A stretch of DNA of 64,000 bases from Mycolicibacterium rhodesiae (GTDB lineage Bacteria; Actinomycetota; Actinomycetes; Mycobacteriales; Mycobacteriaceae). How positions within the stretch are numbered: position 1 is the first letter of the stretch; each line of letters starts with the position of its first letter. This document shows, piece by piece, positions 8,770-18,695 of the stretch. The notes beneath the pieces are model-generated. The model saw only the letters and a program-made list of their open reading frames with translations, did not search any database and was not told where the DNA came from. The position numbers and the translations under genes are program-made. The stretch spans positions 186,001 through 250,000 of the forward strand of contig NZ_MVIH01000007.1 in the NCBI RefSeq assembly GCF_002086695.1, read 5' to 3'.

Positions 8770-10578
8770 ATGAGCGAGGCACAAGAACCCCAGTTGTCCG
8801 GCGAAGACGCCGCCGAACTAGAAGAGCTGCGCCGCGAGGCGTCAGTGCTACGCGACCAGCTGGAGAACGCCGTGAGTGCACAGGGCGGCGCCCGCAGTGC
8901 GCGCGACGTGCATCAGCTCGAGGCGCGCATCGACTCCTTGGCGTCGCGTAACGCCAAGCTGATGGACACCCTCAAGGAGGCCCGTCAGCAATTGCTCGCG
9001 CTGCGCGAGGAGGTTGACCGGCTCGGTCAGCCGCCGAGTGGTTACGGCGTCCTGTTGGGCTCTCACGACGACGACACCGTCGACGTGTTCACCTCGGGCC
9101 GCAAGATGCGACTCACCTGCTCGCCCAACATCGACACCAAAGAACTCAAGCAGGGTCAGACGGTTCGCCTGAACGAGGCGCTGACCGTCGTCGAGGCTGG
9201 TAATTACGAAGCAGTCGGCGAGATCAGCACGCTGCGTGAAATCCTCGCCGACGGACACCGGGCGCTCGTCGTCGGGCACGCCGACGAGGAACGCATCGTG
9301 TGGTTGGCCGAACCGCTGGTCGCCATCGAGGACCTGCCCGCCGACGTCGCCGAGGAACTCGACGACGACGACCTGCGCCCACGTAAGCTGCGCCCGGGCG
9401 ATTCGCTGCTGGTCGACACCAAGGCCGGGTACGCCTTCGAGCGGATTCCCAAGGCCGAGGTCGAGGACCTGGTTCTCGAAGAGGTGCCCGACGTCGCGTA
9501 CAGCGACATCGGCGGCCTCACCCGCCAGATCGAGCAGATCCGCGATGCCGTCGAGTTGCCGTTCCTGCACAAGGAGCTCTATCGGGAGTACGCGCTGCGG
9601 CCGCCGAAAGGTGTGCTGCTCTACGGCCCGCCCGGTTGCGGTAAGACGCTGATCGCCAAGGCCGTGGCCAATTCGTTGGCGAAGAAGATGGCCGAGGTTC
9701 GCGGCGACGACGCCCGCGAGGCCAAGTCGTACTTCCTCAACATCAAAGGCCCCGAGCTGCTGAACAAGTTCGTCGGTGAGACCGAACGGCACATCCGGCT
9801 GATTTTCCAGCGGGCGCGCGAAAAGGCTTCCGAGGGAACGCCGGTCATCGTGTTCTTCGACGAGATGGACTCGATCTTCCGTACCCGCGGCACCGGTGTC
9901 AGCTCTGATGTCGAGACGACGGTTGTGCCCCAGCTGCTCTCGGAGATCGACGGTGTGGAGGGGCTGGAGAACGTCATCGTGATCGGTGCCTCCAACCGCG
10001 AGGACATGATCGACCCGGCGATCCTGCGGCCCGGCCGCCTGGACGTCAAGATCAAGATCGAGCGGCCGGATGCCGAAGCGGCGCTGGACATCTTCAGCAA
10101 GTACCTGACCGAGGACCTGCCGGTGAACGCCGACGACCTCGCCGAGTTCGACGGCGACCGCGGCCAGTGCGTCAGGGCGATGATCGAGAAGGTCGTCGAC
10201 CGGATGTATGCGGAGATCGACGACAATCGGTTCCTCGAAGTCACCTATGCCAACGGCGACAAAGAGGTCATGTACTTCAAGGACTTCAACTCCGGCGCGA
10301 TGATTCAGAACGTCGTCGACCGGGCCAAGAAGTACGCGATCAAGTCGGTGCTGGAAACCGGCCAGAAGGGCCTGCGGATCCAGCACCTCCTTGACTCGAT
10401 CGTCGACGAGTTCGCCGAGAACGAGGACCTGCCCAACACCACGAATCCCGATGACTGGGCCCGGATCTCGGGCAAGAAGGGCGAGCGGATCGTCTACATC
10501 CGCACGCTGGTCACCGGCAAGAGCTCGAGCGCAAGCCGGGCCATCGACACCGAGTCGAACCTGGGCCAGTACCTGTAG
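8770..10578 (+). CDS. mpa: Mycobacterial proteasome ATPase Mpa (ARC)
   Basis: 602 residues. Hexameric AAA+ ring that captures pupylated proteins, unfolds them and feeds them to the 20S core. Order: N-terminal coiled coil (about 15-88) that binds Pup, two OB folds (about 95-240), AAA domain with Walker A GPPGCGKT (286-293) and Walker B FFDEMD (362-367), and the C-terminal GQYL tail whose penultimate Tyr docks into the proteasome. The ATG at 8770 is preceded by AAGGAG at 8758-8763; in-frame codons further upstream lack homology. Mpa stands apart from dop-pup-prcBA by five leftward genes, as in M. tuberculosis but with one additional gene copy. Confidence 0.97.
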   Translation: MSEAQEPQLSGEDAAELEELRREASVLRDQLENAVSAQGGARSARDVHQLEARIDSLASRNAKLMDTLKEARQQLLALREEVDRLGQPPSGYGVLLGSHDDDTVDVFTSGRKMRLTCSPNIDTKELKQGQTVRLNEALTVVEAGNYEAVGEISTLREILADGHRALVVGHADEERIVWLAEPLVAIEDLPADVAEELDDDDLRPRKLRPGDSLLVDTKAGYAFERIPKAEVEDLVLEEVPDVAYSDIGGLTRQIEQIRDAVELPFLHKELYREYALRPPKGVLLYGPPGCGKTLIAKAVANSLAKKMAEVRGDDAREAKSYFLNIKGPELLNKFVGETERHIRLIFQRAREKASEGTPVIVFFDEMDSIFRTRGTGVSSDVETTVVPQLLSEIDGVEGLENVIVIGASNREDMIDPAILRPGRLDVKIKIERPDAEAALDIFSKYLTEDLPVNADDLAEFDGDRGQCVRAMIEKVVDRMYAEIDDNRFLEVTYANGDKEVMYFKDFNSGAMIQNVVDRAKKYAIKSVLETGQKGLRIQHLLDSIVDEFAENEDLPNTTNPDDWARISGKKGERIVYIRTLVTGKSSSASRAIDTESNLGQYL

Positions 10579-10611
10579 GGCTTCCTGCCGTACCGGCCCA
10601 GGGTCGCGTCG

Positions 10612-10902
10612 TCAGTGTCCGCAGAGCTGGGTGGCGGCTGCGCTGTAGAAGAACGCCGCATCCTTCGGCTCGACGCCGTCGGTGGTGTTGTCCGAAATGG
10701 TCTGCAGCGTGGTCGCCTGCGGAACACCGGCGGCGATGTCACTGCAGATGTGCTGTCCCAACGCCACCGCCGTCTCGACGGGTCCATGCCAGCCGTCATT
10801 GGCCAGCGTCGTGATGAAGGAGTCCTGATCCGCGTACGCCGGTGAGGCGAGCGCCAAACCGAGTCCCACAGCGGCGATGCCGGTGATCACGAGTTTCTTC
10901 AT
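10612..10902 (-). CDS. Small secreted DUF732 protein
   Basis: 96 residues with AAAGGAAA ribosome site. MKKLVITGIAAVGLGLALAS is a signal peptide with a probable AYA cleavage site before DQDSF. The mature part has two cysteines (HICSDI and QLCGH), which probably form a disulfide, and the GVPQATTLQTI segment typical of DUF732. The family is exported, abundant in mycobacteria, and of unknown role. It is convergent with mpa across a 33-base gap. Confidence 0.88.
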   Translation of the reverse strand: MKKLVITGIAAVGLGLALASPAYADQDSFITTLANDGWHGPVETAVALGQHICSDIAAGVPQATTLQTISDNTTDGVEPKDAAFFYSAAATQLCGH

Positions 10903-11030
10903 TGGTGTTTCCTTTCGCCCCGATAGCGCGCACCTTCGCCGACATCGGCAGCGCACGATGGCCGCAGTGTAAGACGAAGGTGAGCCTTACTGCAGCGATA
11001 TAGACGCCACCGTCAGTTTGTTACGGCAGC

Positions 11031-11642
11031 TCAAAACTCCAGCGAGTAGGTGTTGCCGAAATTGTCCTGCGTCACGTGCGCGTCGCGGGTGGTGGTGTCG
11101 ACGCTCAGTCGCTCGGTGAGAGTGCGCGTCTCGTAACCCCATCCCTCGGGCAGATCGAGCCGGGCGGCCAACTCCGGCAGGCCTGCCAAATTGAGCCCGG
11201 GGTCCACCGCCTTGCTGTAGGTCTGCATGACCCAGCGCTGCCCCTGCGGGTCGACAAGCTCGAAAACCGGTCGGCCGGCATCGAAGTTGAACACGGTTCG
11301 GCGGTCGACATGGTTGACGGTGTACGGCGCGGGGTTCATCGACGACAGCTTGACCGTGGCTTGCTTGATCATGTCGATCCCGCCGAAGGTCTGGATCTCC
11401 TGGCGGTCCGGGGCCACCTTGTCGATGGTGCTCATCAGCCAGTGCCGAGGGCCGTTCAGCAGTGCGGCCAGCGCGCCGTGCTCCTTGGCGATCGCCTCGG
11501 CGTCGAGCTTGTCCCACAGCTCGGCCGGGCAGTCGTTGAGTGGAAAGCTGTTGTAGACGGCGGCTTCGGGGCCGTCGGCACCTGCCGTTACCAGCAATAC
11601 CTCTCCGTACCGCTTGTCGAATACATCATCGGGCTCGGTCAT
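11031..11642 (-). CDS. Conserved mycobacterial hypothetical protein (Rv2114-like)
   Basis: 203 residues from the ATG at 11642, which follows a good GGAGGAAA site; an earlier ATG at 11669 lacks support. No signal peptide or membrane helix. The protein is acidic and contains WLMSTIDKVAPDRQ and QRWVMQTYSKAVDPGL, features I know only from the Rv2114 family in this genomic spot. The C-terminal half has the look of a beta-rich domain. Its start lies inside the end of the upstream membrane-protein gene (17-base overlap), so the three leftward genes 13933 to 11031 form one operon. No function can be assigned. Confidence 0.75.
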   Translation of the reverse strand: MTEPDDVFDKRYGEVLLVTAGADGPEAAVYNSFPLNDCPAELWDKLDAEAIAKEHGALAALLNGPRHWLMSTIDKVAPDRQEIQTFGGIDMIKQATVKLSSMNPAPYTVNHVDRRTVFNFDAGRPVFELVDPQGQRWVMQTYSKAVDPGLNLAGLPELAARLDLPEGWGYETRTLTERLSVDTTTRDAHVTQDNFGNTYSLEF

Positions 11643-12789
11643 CGCTTTCCTCCATTTCCAAATACGCATCGCGGCCGGCGAGACTCACGGCGACGTCCGC
11701 GACCAACGGATCGAAGAACCGCTGCCGGTACAGCGGGTCAACGCTCGTGCTCACGGTGAAGTACAACCCCGACAGCACCGCCACGAACAACGAAGTGTGC
11801 ACCACCGTCTGAGGTATCGGCACGTGGATGCCGAACCACGTTCCGGCGCAAGGGGGTTGGCCCACCGGACAGGACTCCTCGGCCGACCACAGCACCGTGA
11901 CGTCGTCGGGTATCGCGATGGTGCCCAGCGCGAGGAAGAACGCGAACAGTCCGGTGGTGAAGAACACCACCTGGATCGCCTGCGCGACCACCATTACGGC
12001 GACGACATTAACCTGTTCGGCCGGCGACAACGGCGTGCGCACCGGGTCGGTCCGGGTGGCCAGGGGTGTGCCGGCCAGCAGTGCTGCGGTGTCGCGCGGG
12101 CCCGAGCGGTCCTCGCGTAGCGCCGACACCTCGTCGCGAATGGTCACCACCATGAACACCAGTGCCACAAGGGCCAGGAAACCGATTGTCTGCCAGAGGC
12201 GTTCACGCGTCATGCGGGCTGACAACTGCCACAGCTCGCCGGTGAAATAGACCACCACGGTCAGCATCAGAAGCGGCAGCGCGCGACTCATCAGCGTTCC
12301 GAGCGCCCCGAACTGCAACCACGCGAATCTAAACGCCCACAAGACAATCGACCCGATGCCGAGATAGGTCAGCCAGATCGCGAGAAGCGCGATCACTCCG
12401 AACCCGGCCACTTCGGCCGCGGTCAGCCCTGTCCAGCCCCGGTCCACCAGCGGGAAGCCGATCACGAACAGCGCCATCACCAACAGGGCGGCGCTGCGCC
12501 GGCCGGCCTCGCTGCGGGTAGTGCCTGCCCGGTGCAGCAGATACAGCACAAACGGCGCCGCCGTCAGCACAGTCGCCATGACCCCCAGCCGCACAACGGA
12601 TCCGACGTCCACCTGGCCGTCGCTGATATCGGCGATGAGTGCCGTCACCGCGATCAACGCACCGATACCGCTGACCACGGGCGCCGACCGGGCGATCAAC
12701 CGTCGTGAGCGCACCCGTCGCGTCAGGACCAGAGGCAGGCCGCGGGCCAGGAACCACTCGTGAACCTCGCGGGCGGCAACCGACGTCAT
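11626..12789 (-). CDS. Multi-pass membrane protein, Rv2113-like (copy 1)
   Basis: 387 residues. A basic N-terminal segment ([20 protein letters not shown]) precedes about eight hydrophobic helices, with a soluble loop around 200-240 ([12 protein letters not shown]). The N-terminus is clearly paralogous to the next gene upstream ([11 protein letters not shown]). Matches the Rv2113 family of integral membrane proteins, which has no known function. It starts one base after the stop of its paralog and overlaps the Rv2114-like gene, so all three are translationally linked. Confidence 0.8.
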   Translation of the reverse strand: MTSVAAREVHEWFLARGLPLVLTRRVRSRRLIARSAPVVSGIGALIAVTALIADISDGQVDVGSVVRLGVMATVLTAAPFVLYLLHRAGTTRSEAGRRSAALLVMALFVIGFPLVDRGWTGLTAAEVAGFGVIALLAIWLTYLGIGSIVLWAFRFAWLQFGALGTLMSRALPLLMLTVVVYFTGELWQLSARMTRERLWQTIGFLALVALVFMVVTIRDEVSALREDRSGPRDTAALLAGTPLATRTDPVRTPLSPAEQVNVVAVMVVAQAIQVVFFTTGLFAFFLALGTIAIPDDVTVLWSAEESCPVGQPPCAGTWFGIHVPIPQTVVHTSLFVAVLSGLYFTVSTSVDPLYRQRFFDPLVADVAVSLAGRDAYLEMEESDDRAR

Positions 12790-12790
12790 G

Positions 12791-13933
12791 TCAGCGTCCA
12801 GGCCGCGAGGACCGGTAGCGATCCCGCGCCACCAGGGTGAGCCGGAGCTCGGCCAGCAGCGGGTCGAGGAATTGCGCGCGGTACTCCTTGTCGGTGACGG
12901 CCTTGGCCGCCAGGTACATGAACGTGATCGCGGTCAGCATCATGGTCGTCTGGATCAGCGGGTCGGGAACCGGAAGCGTCATGCCCAGGATGTGGCCGTC
13001 ATTGCGCCCGCTGTCCCGCGTCCACGACGCCAGCAGCGGCGGGCTGAGCACGATCAGTCCGAGTACGAAGAAGATCGCCCCGGTGGCCAGCGCAACCGTG
13101 AGCACCTGGCCGACCTGCGAGGCCGCCACCACGAACACCACGTTGGCCCGCTCGGCGCGCGACAGCGGGTCGACTCCGGGTTCGTCGGCGATGCCCTCGA
13201 ACGGCGTGCCTGCCAGTCGGTCGACGTCCTCGGGGGCGGCTGCGGTCTCGCCGAGGATCGGGCGGACCCGTTCCAGGGTGCTCGACACCAGGAACGCGGC
13301 GGCGATCGCGAACAAAAACCCGATGGCCAGCCACAGTCGTTCGCGGGTCACGATTGCCGCCATCAGCCATACGTAGGTGTTGAAGAAGACCAGGAACGTC
13401 AGCAGCACGACCGGCAGCGCGCGGACGAACATTCCGCTGGCGAGTGCCAGGTTCGACATGGTGTCCCGCGCAGCCCAGCCCGCGATCGAGCCGACACCCG
13501 ATGCGGTCGCCACGACGATGACGGCGATCGAGATCCCCACCAGCAGCAGGTTCACCATGATGCGTGGGCTCGGACCGCCGAAGACGCACCCGATGATCGC
13601 GACCGCGACCGACACATTGGCGGCCACGACTCGCCACAGTGGGCGTTCGATCCTCGACACCAACCAGCCAACCAATGCCGCCACCGGCAACACCAGCACG
13701 ATCAGAGCCAGCAGGAATCCCTCGGCGACCGTCGGTCTGCCGTCGATGTCGATGGTGTGCTTACCCGACAACGTCACCACCAGGATGGAGTTGGCGGCGA
13801 AAACGGCCACTCCGGCCAGCGCCGGTGCCGATCGGCCCCAGATCCGGCGCAGCAGTGCTCCGCGCCGCACCACCGCCGGAAGACCGCGAACCAGAAACCA
13901 GCGTTCGGCGGCGTAGCGGTCCGGAGATGTCAT
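12791..13933 (-). CDS. Multi-pass membrane protein, Rv2113-like (copy 2)
   Basis: 380 residues. Same plan as its downstream neighbour: [20 protein letters not shown], paired helices, a cytosolic loop with [14 protein letters not shown] (compare PLSPAEQVN in copy 1), then further helices and a charged C-terminus. I recall a single gene at this position in M. tuberculosis, so this is a tandem duplication in this lineage or a loss there. It is the first gene of the leftward operon and is divergent from dop across about 100 bases. Confidence 0.8.
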   Translation of the reverse strand: MTSPDRYAAERWFLVRGLPAVVRRGALLRRIWGRSAPALAGVAVFAANSILVVTLSGKHTIDIDGRPTVAEGFLLALIVLVLPVAALVGWLVSRIERPLWRVVAANVSVAVAIIGCVFGGPSPRIMVNLLLVGISIAVIVVATASGVGSIAGWAARDTMSNLALASGMFVRALPVVLLTFLVFFNTYVWLMAAIVTRERLWLAIGFLFAIAAAFLVSSTLERVRPILGETAAAPEDVDRLAGTPFEGIADEPGVDPLSRAERANVVFVVAASQVGQVLTVALATGAIFFVLGLIVLSPPLLASWTRDSGRNDGHILGMTLPVPDPLIQTTMMLTAITFMYLAAKAVTDKEYRAQFLDPLLAELRLTLVARDRYRSSRPGR

Positions 13934-14022
13934 CGTTGCGCGGCTCCGATGTGGGCTTTCGGGTCAGGTCACCCTAGCCGGAAGTGGCACCGTCCACGCG
14001 CCAGGCGCGCAACACCGGCCGC

Positions 14023-14028
14023 TAGGCT
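14023..14028 (+). promoter_or_regulatory. -10 element for leaderless dop mRNA
   Basis: TAGGCT followed by seven bases and the dop ATG; no Shine-Dalgarno sequence is present, so dop is probably translated from a leaderless transcript. Confidence 0.55.
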
Positions 14029-14035
14029 GGCGGCC

Positions 14036-15544
14036 ATGCAAAGGATCATCGGAACCGAGGTGGAGTACGGCATCTCCTCGCCCTCCGATCCGACCGCCAA
14101 CCCGATCCTGACGTCGACCCAGGCGGTGCTCGCGTACGCCGCGGCCGCCGGCATCCAGCGGGCCAAGCGCACCCGGTGGGACTACGAGGTGGAGTCGCCG
14201 CTGCGGGACGCCCGCGGATTCGACCTGAGCCGCTCGTCGGGACCGCCGCCGATCGTCGACGCCGACGAGGTGGGGGCGGCGAACATGATCCTCACCAATG
14301 GCGCCCGGCTCTACGTCGACCACGCCCACCCGGAGTACTCGGCCCCCGAGGTCACCGACCCGATGGATGCCGTGATCTGGGACAAGGCCGGCGAACGGGT
14401 GATGGAGGCCGCGGCCCGGCACGTGGCCAGCGTGCCCGGCGCGGCCAAGCTCCAGCTCTACAAGAACAACGTCGACGGCAAGGGCGCGTCCTACGGATCG
14501 CACGAGAACTACCTGATGAGCCGCCAGACGCCGTTCTCTGCGGTGATCTCGGGCCTGACGCCGTTCATGGTGTCCCGGCAGGTGGTGACCGGTTCCGGCC
14601 GCGTCGGGATCGGGCCGTCCGGTGACGAACCGGGCTTTCAGCTGTCCCAGCGCGCCGACTACATCGAGGTCGAGGTCGGCCTGGAGACCACCCTCAAGCG
14701 CGGCATCATCAACACCCGCGACGAGCCGCACGCCGACGCGGACAAGTACCGCAGGCTGCACGTCATCATCGGCGACGCGAATCTGGCCGAGACCTCGACC
14801 TATTTGAAGGTGGGCACCACCTCGCTGGTCCTGGATCTGATCGAGGATGGGCCCAAATACGGTCTCGACCTGTCGGATCTGGCGCTGGCCCGGCCGGTAC
14901 ACGCTGTCCATGTGGTCAGCCGGGACCCGTCGCTTCGGGCCACCGTCGCACTGGCCGACGGCCGGGAACTGACCGCGTTGGCCATCCAGCGCATCTACCT
15001 GGACCGGGTGGCCAAGCTGGTCGACGCGCGCGACCCGGACCCACAGGCCACGCAGGTCGTCGAAACCTGGGCGCACGTCCTGGACCTGCTGGAACGCGAC
15101 CCGATGGAGTGCGCCGAGCTGCTGGATTGGCCGGCCAAGCTGCGGCTGCTGGAGGGCTTCCGGCAACGGGAGAACCTGGGCTGGTCAGCCCCGCGACTGC
15201 ATCTCGTGGATCTGCAGTACTCCGATGTCCGGCTGGACAAAGGTCTGTACAACCGGTTGGTGGCGCGCGGGTCGATGAAGCGTCTGGTCACCGAGCAGGA
15301 GGTGATCGACGCCGTCGACAATCCGCCGACCGACACCCGGGCGTACTTCCGTGGCGAATGCCTGCGCCGCTTCGGTGCCGACATCGCGGCGGCCAGCTGG
15401 GACTCGGTCATCTTCGACCTGGGCGGTGATTCGCTGGTGCGGATTCCGACCCTGGAGCCATTGCGGGGGAGCAAAGCCCATGTGGGTGCGCTTCTCGATT
15501 CGGTCGACAGCGCAGTGCAACTCGTGGAACAACTGACGACCTGA
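14036..15544 (+). CDS. dop: Deamidase/depupylase of Pup
   Basis: 502 residues. Dop converts the C-terminal Gln of Pup to Glu so that it can be ligated, and also removes Pup from substrates. It belongs to the glutamine-synthetase-like PafA/Dop family: [13 protein letters not shown] opens the nucleotide-binding sheet, and [12 protein letters not shown] carries the catalytic Asp95. Compared with PafA (20790-22148) it has the extra loop after residue 40 ([13 protein letters not shown]..) that is diagnostic of Dop. First gene of dop-pup-prcB-prcA. The ATG is chosen by homology and by the -10 just upstream; the frame is open further left but that is antisense to the membrane-protein gene. Confidence 0.96.
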   Translation: MQRIIGTEVEYGISSPSDPTANPILTSTQAVLAYAAAAGIQRAKRTRWDYEVESPLRDARGFDLSRSSGPPPIVDADEVGAANMILTNGARLYVDHAHPEYSAPEVTDPMDAVIWDKAGERVMEAAARHVASVPGAAKLQLYKNNVDGKGASYGSHENYLMSRQTPFSAVISGLTPFMVSRQVVTGSGRVGIGPSGDEPGFQLSQRADYIEVEVGLETTLKRGIINTRDEPHADADKYRRLHVIIGDANLAETSTYLKVGTTSLVLDLIEDGPKYGLDLSDLALARPVHAVHVVSRDPSLRATVALADGRELTALAIQRIYLDRVAKLVDARDPDPQATQVVETWAHVLDLLERDPMECAELLDWPAKLRLLEGFRQRENLGWSAPRLHLVDLQYSDVRLDKGLYNRLVARGSMKRLVTEQEVIDAVDNPPTDTRAYFRGECLRRFGADIAAASWDSVIFDLGGDSLVRIPTLEPLRGSKAHVGALLDSVDSAVQLVEQLTT

Positions 15545-15579
15545 CGTTCGTTAGACGGAGCAATACCGGTCTCGACCGG

Positions 15580-15616
15580 TAGGGTAGAAGAACCGGCGGC
15601 CCGTGCCGAATGGCAC
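15580..15616 (+). promoter_or_regulatory. Candidate internal promoter and stem-loop in the pup leader
   Basis: In the 105-base dop-pup gap, TAGGGT at 15580-15585 can serve as a -10, preceded by ACCGGT repeated on both sides of CTCG (15565-15580). A perfect 5-bp stem with a 4-base loop (GTGCC GAAT GGCAC) lies at 15603-15616, before the strong AGGAGG site. This could allow pup-prcBA to be made in excess of dop. Inferred. Confidence 0.4.
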
Positions 15617-15649
15617 GACACAGTCGCCGATCCCGAGCAGGAGGCAGCG

Positions 15650-15844
15650 ATGGCTCAAGAGCAGACCAAGCGTGGCGGCGGGGGCGGCGAGGATGACGAC
15701 CTCGGCAGCGCCGGTGCCGGCGGGCAAGAGCGTCGCGACAAGCTCGCTGAAGAGACCGATGATCTGCTGGACGAGATCGATGACGTCCTGGAAGAGAACG
15801 CTGAGGACTTCGTGCGTGCATACGTGCAAAAGGGCGGACAGTGA
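15650..15844 (+). CDS. pup: Prokaryotic ubiquitin-like protein Pup
   Basis: 64 residues, intrinsically disordered. It is attached to lysines of target proteins as the degradation tag. Seen directly: Gly-rich N-terminus, acidic helical C-terminal half ([17 protein letters not shown]) that binds the Mpa coiled coil, and the C-terminal GGQ; the Gln must be deamidated by Dop before PafA ligates it. An AGGAGG ribosome site lies 5 bases before the ATG, the strongest in this region. The stop overlaps the prcB GTG start. Confidence 0.98.
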   Translation: MAQEQTKRGGGGGEDDDLGSAGAGGQERRDKLAEETDDLLDEIDDVLEENAEDFVRAYVQKGGQ

Positions 15845-16719
15845 CCTGGCCGTTCTCTGATCGCCTTGCCACCAGTTCACCTCTGACCGATCTGTCCTCG
15901 TTCTCCGACCATCTCCGGCGGGAAGCGCCCCAGCTGCTGCCGACCAGCACCGGTGCAAGCGGCGCGCTGCCCGGTGACGCGCTGCCGCACGGCACCACGA
16001 TCGTCGCGCTGAGGTATCCGGGCGGTGTGCTGATCGCGGGCGATCGCCGCGCCACCCAGGGCAACATGATCGCCAGCCGCGATGTGCAGAAGGTGTACAT
16101 CACCGACGACTACACGGCCACCGGTATCGCAGGCACCGCGGCGATCGCCGTCGAGTTCGCCCGGCTGTACGCCGTCGAGCTGGAGCACTACGAAAAGGTC
16201 GAGGGCGTCCCGCTGACGTTCCCGGGCAAGGTCAATCGGCTTTCGACGATGGTGCGCGGCAACCTCGGCGCGGCACTGCAGGGCTTCGTCGCGCTGCCCC
16301 TGCTGGTGGGTTACGACCTCGATGACCCGAATCCCGAAGCGGCCGGACGGATCGTGTCGTTCGATGCGGCCGGTGGCTGGAATATCGAGCAAGAGGGCTA
16401 CCAGTCGGTGGGCTCCGGTTCACTGTTCGCCAAGTCGTCGATCAAGAAGCTCTATCCCGGTGTCACCGACTCGGATTCGGCGTTGCGGGCTGCTGTGGAG
16501 GCGCTCTACGACGCCGCCGACGACGACTCGGCAACCGGCGGCCCGGATCTGGTGCGCGGGATTTTCCCGACGGCAGTCACCATCGAGGCCGAGGGTGCCA
16601 CCGATGTCTCCGCGGAGCGGATCTCCGCGCTCGCGCGCGAGGTGATTGAAAAGCGTTCCACGACAAACACATTCGGGCCCGGCATGGGACCCAGCAACGA
16701 AGCACCGCGGGTGGACTAA
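15841..16719 (+). CDS. prcB: 20S proteasome beta subunit
   Basis: 292 residues. Catalytic subunit of the bacterial 20S core. Residues 1-51 are the propeptide; cleavage before the Thr of HGTTIVAL makes T52 the N-terminal nucleophile, with D68/R69 of [10 protein letters not shown] and the lysine K83 region of the Ntn fold following. Later hallmarks are [20 protein letters not shown] and [14 protein letters not shown]. The GTG start overlaps the pup stop by four bases. Compared with the M. tuberculosis protein, the C-terminus is slightly shifted ([12 protein letters not shown]). Confidence 0.97.
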   Translation: MTWPFSDRLATSSPLTDLSSFSDHLRREAPQLLPTSTGASGALPGDALPHGTTIVALRYPGGVLIAGDRRATQGNMIASRDVQKVYITDDYTATGIAGTAAIAVEFARLYAVELEHYEKVEGVPLTFPGKVNRLSTMVRGNLGAALQGFVALPLLVGYDLDDPNPEAAGRIVSFDAAGGWNIEQEGYQSVGSGSLFAKSSIKKLYPGVTDSDSALRAAVEALYDAADDDSATGGPDLVRGIFPTAVTIEAEGATDVSAERISALAREVIEKRSTTNTFGPGMGPSNEAPRVD

Positions 16720-17496
16720 GTGAGCTTCCCATACTTCATCTCGCCTGAGCAGGCGATGCGTGAGCGTTCCGAGCTTGCGCGTAAAGGCATTTCCCGCGGC
16801 CGCAGCGTGGTCGTGCTGGCCTACGACTCCGGGGTGCTGTTCGTTGCGGAGAACCCGTCGCGGTCACTGCAGAAGATCAGTGAGCTCTACGACCGCGTCG
16901 GCTTCGCGGCCGTGGGCCGGTTCAACGAGTTCGACAACCTGCGCCGCGGCGGCATCCAGTTCGCCGACACCCGCGGGTACGCCTACGACCGTCGCGATGT
17001 GACAGGCCGTCAGCTCGCCAACGTCTACGCGCAGACCCTCGGAACGATCTTCACCGAGCAGGCCAAGCCCTACGAGGTGGAGCTGTGTGTGGCTGAGGTG
17101 GCTCACTACGGTGAAACGAAAGCCCCTGAGCTGTACCGGATCACCTACGACGGCTCGATCGCCGACGAACCACACTTCGTCGTCATGGGTGGCACCACCG
17201 AACCGATCATCACCGCGCTGAAGGAGTCCTACTCCGAGAACGCGCCGCTGAAGGATGCGGTCGGCATCGCGGTCGAGGCGTTGCGGGCCGGTATCAACGG
17301 CACCGGCGCAAGTGGTAGCGCCACCCCGCCGGCCGAGCCGAGGGTGCTGGGCCCGGCCACCCTTGAGGTGGCAATCCTGGACGCCAAGCGGCCGCGACGG
17401 GCATTCCGGCGGATCACCGGTGCGGCGTTGGAGGCCTTGCTCCCCAGCGCGGGTGACGAACCCGCCGACGAGGGCACCGCGGAGTCAACCTCCTGA
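16720..17496 (+). CDS. prcA: 20S proteasome alpha subunit
   Basis: 258 residues. Forms the outer heptameric rings that gate the core and bind the Mpa tail. [20 protein letters not shown] is the conserved opening with the gating N-terminal residues and helix H0; [11 protein letters not shown] and [15 protein letters not shown] follow. The GTG is directly after the prcB TAA with no gap, so the subunits are coupled. The last ~45 residues are low-complexity, acidic and variable between species. The stop codon overlaps the apparent CTG start of the next gene. Confidence 0.97.
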   Translation: MSFPYFISPEQAMRERSELARKGISRGRSVVVLAYDSGVLFVAENPSRSLQKISELYDRVGFAAVGRFNEFDNLRRGGIQFADTRGYAYDRRDVTGRQLANVYAQTLGTIFTEQAKPYEVELCVAEVAHYGETKAPELYRITYDGSIADEPHFVVMGGTTEPIITALKESYSENAPLKDAVGIAVEALRAGINGTGASGSATPPAEPRVLGPATLEVAILDAKRPRRAFRRITGAALEALLPSAGDEPADEGTAESTS

Positions 17497-18689
17497 GCTC
17501 ACACGCCGTCATCTCCGGTGCAGGTATCGCCGGGCCGGCGCTGGCCGACCAGCTGACCGCGCGTGGCTGGCGCACAACGGTGATCGAGCGCTACCCTCAG
17601 CGGCGCGACGAAGGTCAGAACGTCGACATCCGCGGTGCGGCAAGAGAAGTCGTGCGCACGATGGGCATCGAAGACGAGGTGCGCCGGGCCAACACCGGTG
17701 AGATCGGTACCCGTTTCGTCACCGCGGCCGGCAAGGCGGCGGCGTCCTTTCCGGTCGGTGCCCTGGGCGGCCCCGACGGCCCGACCGCCGAGTTGGAGAT
17801 CCTGCGCGGCGAACTGTCGCGAATTCTGATCGATCGCACCCTGGGACAGGCGGATTACCGCTTCGGCACCCAGATCACCGGCGTCACCGATCACGGCGAC
17901 CACGTCACCACCATGCTGGACGACGGCAGCGTGCTCGACTCCGACGTCCTGATTGTCGCCGAAGGCCTGCGGTCCCGCTCGCGCCGGTTCGTCAGCGCCG
18001 CCGATGTCACCGATCTGGGAATGTACTTCGCGTACGTCACCATTCCGCGGTCCGACAGCGACGACCAATGGTGGAACTGGCAGCACGCCACTCGGTCCCG
18101 CGGAGTGCACCTGCGACCGGACAACCTCGGCAGCACCAGAGCCATCCTGACCTTCATCTCCGATGTCCGCGGCATCGAAGATCTCCAACCGGTCGACCAG
18201 ATCGCGATCCTGCGCAAGACTTTCGCCGACGTCGGCGGTGCCGCGCCGCGCATTATGCGCGAGATCGAGGCGGGCGCACCAATGTACTTCTCGGTCGCCG
18301 GTCAGGTCAGCGTGCCCGCCTGGAGCAAGGGGCGCATCGGTCTGCTCGGCGACTGCGCGTTCTGCAACGCCACATTCGGCGGTGCGGGCACCAGCCTCGC
18401 ATTGATCGGTGCCTACATTCTCGCCGGCGAACTCGCCGCCACGACCGACCACGAGGCGGCACTGGCCCGATACCAGCAGATGATGCAGCCGTTCACGGCC
18501 TCGGCCCCCGTCGTGCGTCCCGCAGTGTTGCGGCTTGCCAACCCGCGCAGCAGGATCGGCATCGCCGCGTTGCGCGGGGTCGCCCGTACCGCGGCGAGCC
18601 CGCCGGCAACGGCCATGGCGTCGCTGATATCCCGCGCCTCTGCGGGCGGCTCACGTGGACCCGCATTACCGGATTATCCTGCGGCGTAG
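17493..18689 (+). CDS. FAD-dependent monooxygenase with apparent CTG start
   Basis: 398 residues if started at CTG 17493. The dinucleotide-binding motif GAGIAGP is at residues 9-15, followed by the Glu of VIERYP; later motifs are [15 protein letters not shown] (the DG-like motif) and [18 protein letters not shown] (the GD motif that binds the FAD ribityl chain). This is the p-hydroxybenzoate-hydroxylase/UbiH fold. The first usual start codon in this frame is GTG 17580, which would remove the FAD motif, and an in-frame stop sits at 17454, so CTG is the only upstream initiator; GGAG at 17481-17484 is 8 bases before it. It overlaps the prcA stop and is probably co-transcribed with the proteasome genes. 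Substrate unknown. Confidence 0.8.
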   Translation: MSSHAVISGAGIAGPALADQLTARGWRTTVIERYPQRRDEGQNVDIRGAAREVVRTMGIEDEVRRANTGEIGTRFVTAAGKAAASFPVGALGGPDGPTAELEILRGELSRILIDRTLGQADYRFGTQITGVTDHGDHVTTMLDDGSVLDSDVLIVAEGLRSRSRRFVSAADVTDLGMYFAYVTIPRSDSDDQWWNWQHATRSRGVHLRPDNLGSTRAILTFISDVRGIEDLQPVDQIAILRKTFADVGGAAPRIMREIEAGAPMYFSVAGQVSVPAWSKGRIGLLGDCAFCNATFGGAGTSLALIGAYILAGELAATTDHEAALARYQQMMQPFTASAPVVRPAVLRLANPRSRIGIAALRGVARTAASPPATAMASLISRASAGGSRGPALPDYPAA

Positions 18690-18695
18690 CTGCCT

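Noticed and set aside
8848..10386. A 512-codon open frame antisense to mpa
   Set aside because: It mirrors the mpa codon structure and reflects third-position GC bias; the protein shows no domain, and mpa is certain on the other strand.
10976..10994. Possible IdeR iron box upstream of the DUF732 gene
   Set aside because: About 12 of 19 positions match the consensus, too few for a dependable site, and no iron-related gene is adjacent.
12788..14035. Upstream extension of the dop frame
   Set aside because: The extension is antisense to the membrane-protein gene, is His/Arg/Gln rich, and dop begins with the conserved [13 protein letters not shown] at 14036.
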